From NCBI RefSeq assembly GCF_024399335.1, contig NZ_CP075339.1:2604001-2668000 (forward strand): a DNA stretch of 64,000 nt, written 5' to 3'. The translations under genes were made by a program, and so were the position numbers. Shown piece after piece: positions 62,411 through 64,000 of the stretch (position 1 is its first letter; each line of letters starts with the position of its first letter). Origin of the DNA: Leucobacter aridicollis. Lineage in GTDB: Bacteria; Actinomycetota; Actinomycetes; Actinomycetales; Microbacteriaceae. The notes beneath the pieces were generated by a model. It worked only from the letters and a program-made list of their open reading frames with translations. It had not been told where the DNA came from and made no database searches.

Positions 62411-63346
62411 ATGGCTCGCATTCACGACAACATCACCCAGGCGTTTGGCAACACTCCCCTGGTCCGCCTCAACCGCGTGACCGACGGCGCTGAAGCCGAA
62501 GTGCTTGCAAAGCTCGAGTTCTACAACCCCGCCGGGAGCGTGAAGGACCGCATTGGTGTCGCGATCATCGATGCCGCTGAGCAGTCGGGAGAGCTGAAGC
62601 CTGGCGGCACAATCGTCGAGGGCACGAGCGGCAACACAGGCATCGCACTCGCATTCGTTGGCGCAGCGCGCGGCTACAAGGTCATTTTGACGATGCCCGA
62701 GACCATGAGCGTTGAACGCCGCAAGCTGCTCGCAGCTTACGGCGCAGAAATCGTTCTCACCGAGGGCCCCCTCGGCATGAAGGGCGCGGTCGCAAAGGCT
62801 GAAGAGATCGTCGCGAACACGCCTGGGGCGATCCTTGCGAAGCAGTTCGGCAACCCCGCGAACCCCGCAATTCACCGAGCAACCACCGGCCCCGAGATTT
62901 GGAACGACACCGACGGCACGGTCGACATCTTTGTTGCAGGCATCGGCACGGGTGGAACGATTACCGGCGCGGGCGGCTACCTCAAGGAACAGAACCCCGG
63001 CGTTCAGGTGATCGCCGTCGAGCCGATCGATTCGCCCCTGCTGACTGAGGGCACAGCTGGCCCCCACAAGATTCAGGGCCTTGGCGCGAACTTCGTCCCC
63101 GACATCCTCGACCGTGACGTCTATGACGAGGTCATCGACGTAGCCCTGCCCGACGCGATTGCGAAGGCACGCGCACTCGGCACCGACGAGGGCGTGCTCG
63201 CCGGCATCTCTGGCGGCGCAGCAGTGTGGGCCGCTGTCGAGGTCGCGAAGCGTCCCGAGAACGCAGGCAAGAAGATCGTCGTCATCGTCCCTGACTTTGG
63301 CGAGCGCTACTTCTCGACGGTGCTCTACGAGGATCTCGCAGTTTGA
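62411..63346 (+). CDS. cysK: Cysteine synthase A (O-acetylserine sulfhydrylase)
   Basis: 311 aa PLP enzyme that makes cysteine from O-acetylserine and sulfide. PLP Lys is K45 in [11 protein letters not shown]; the substrate loop is [10 protein letters not shown]; the phosphate loop [17 protein letters not shown] lies 9-13 bases before ATG 62411. The stop overlaps the cysE TTG start (TTGA), linking both. Confidence 0.96.
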   Translation: MARIHDNITQAFGNTPLVRLNRVTDGAEAEVLAKLEFYNPAGSVKDRIGVAIIDAAEQSGELKPGGTIVEGTSGNTGIALAFVGAARGYKVILTMPETMSVERRKLLAAYGAEIVLTEGPLGMKGAVAKAEEIVANTPGAILAKQFGNPANPAIHRATTGPEIWNDTDGTVDIFVAGIGTGGTITGAGGYLKEQNPGVQVIAVEPIDSPLLTEGTAGPHKIQGLGANFVPDILDRDVYDEVIDVALPDAIAKARALGTDEGVLAGISGGAAVWAAVEVAKRPENAGKKIVVIVPDFGERYFSTVLYEDLAV

Positions 63347-63912
63347 ACCTGATTTCACGTATTCGTGAGGACATCTCGTCGGCCCGCGCGCACGATCCAG
63401 CTGCGCGCGGGCCGGTTGAGGTGTTCTTTCTGTACTCGGGCCTGCACGCGGTGTGGTGGCACCGCGTCTCGCATGCCCTCTGGAAGAAGGGGATGCGATT
63501 CTTGCCACGCGCAATCTCGCAGATCACTCGCTTCTTCACAGGAATTGAGATCCATCCGGGCGCGACAATCGGCCGCCGCCTCTTTATCGACCACGGCATG
63601 GGCATTGTCATCGGCGAAACTGCAGAGGTCGGCGACGACGTGCTGATCTACCACGGCGTCACGCTCGGCGGCACGGGCCACCAAAGCGGCAAACGTCACC
63701 CGACTGTCGGAGACAGAGTCGTCCTTGGCGCCGGAGCAAAGCTTCTCGGTGACATCGTCATCGGTTCGGATTCCGCGGTTGGGGCGAACGCCGTGGTCGT
63801 TCGCTCGGCCGAGCCGTGGACGACACTCACCGGAATTCCCGCTTCGGGCAGGCCCCGCCGGGGCGCCCCTGTCGCGGAGCACCCAAACACTGCCGGGTTC
63901 TACGTCATCTAG
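63343..63912 (+). CDS. cysE: Serine O-acetyltransferase
   Basis: 189 aa, the short form without the large N-terminal helical domain. The left-handed beta-helix repeats ([23 protein letters not shown] region at about 66-90) and the catalytic His/Asp in DHGMG and YHGVTLGG are visible. It acetylates serine for CysK. The TTG start is unusual, but the following [20 protein letters not shown] is the family's N-terminus and there is no other start. Confidence 0.94.
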   Translation: MNLISRIREDISSARAHDPAARGPVEVFFLYSGLHAVWWHRVSHALWKKGMRFLPRAISQITRFFTGIEIHPGATIGRRLFIDHGMGIVIGETAEVGDDVLIYHGVTLGGTGHQSGKRHPTVGDRVVLGAGAKLLGDIVIGSDSAVGANAVVVRSAEPWTTLTGIPASGRPRRGAPVAEHPNTAGFYVI

Positions 63913-64000
63913 CAACACGTCTCTGGGGGAACGGACCGAGCCCCCGACGCAATCGTCCATGTCCTTAACCCATAAAGGAACCTGAATCCTCAGTTCGCGT

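Noticed and set aside
62402..63514. A 370-codon minus-strand frame over cysK and cysE
   Set aside because: Antisense shadow of two clear cysteine-biosynthesis genes.
63913..64000. Possible start of another gene at the right edge
   Set aside because: Only 88 bases remain after cysE; a weak GGGGG/CCCCC hairpin is present, but no supported start or frame.

Overview
The window is high-GC bacterial chromosome with dense coding, short intergenic gaps, many GTG/TTG starts and many 1-17 bp gene overlaps. Gene content and order (prmC-tsaC-GT4-atpI-atpBEFHAGDC, metG-tatD-ksgA-ispE, cysK-cysE, an actinobacterial AtpH, LivM-LivG and DppD-DppF fusions) point to an actinobacterium of the Micrococcales, most likely Microbacteriaceae. 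A Leucobacter-like genus is my guess and is not proven by the sequence. I see no insertion sequence, integrase, prophage or CRISPR array. The left edge cuts the first gene.

Layout. 1-2656: iron/heme/siderophore ABC importer (permease, ATPase, lipoprotein). 2719-9478: a FadR-type regulator facing a five-gene minus-strand operon for a branched-chain-amino-acid-type ABC importer that ends in an FMN 2-hydroxy-acid oxidase. 9666-11282: an orphan double ABC ATPase with degraded catalytic motifs and an upstream iron-box-like sequence. 11443-25802: a coherent catabolic locus holding NagB, a serine DD-peptidase-like hydrolase, an FGGY kinase, a class III aminotransferase, an M17 aminopeptidase, an oligopeptide ABC importer, a HutC/UTRA regulator and a diaminopimelate-decarboxylase-like enzyme. 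Three promoter regions in it carry the same TATAnTGCTnnGTATA-like motif. I read it as a candidate peptidoglycan-peptide (muropeptide) uptake and breakdown system. 25799-27681: aldo/keto reductase and SDR. 28082-34685: an unusual tRNA-Cys, then a GATase, an unrecognised protein, a MoxR AAA+/VWA pair and a SerC-like aminotransferase. A 15-nt near-palindrome is shared by the two promoter regions of this block.

34710-45162: ABC-F protein, a small conserved protein, a membrane-anchored lipase fusion, a Cys-rich 62-residue peptide beside a FrnE/DsbA-like oxidoreductase, and the ispE-ksgA-tatD-metG operon, then an OsmC protein. 45208-51705: GabT, a TetR-controlled ABC-2 exporter, a DUF1307-like lipoprotein, a PP2C phosphatase and YaaA. 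51764-62249: the F1Fo ATP synthase operon with an unusually short epsilon subunit, preceded by a GT4 sugar-phosphate transferase, TsaC and PrmC. 62411-63912: cysK-cysE for cysteine synthesis.

The parts most worth a second look are the operator-linked muropeptide-type locus, the MoxR/VWA/GATase/SerC block, the Cys-rich mini-protein, the C33 tRNA-Cys and the degenerate double ATPase.
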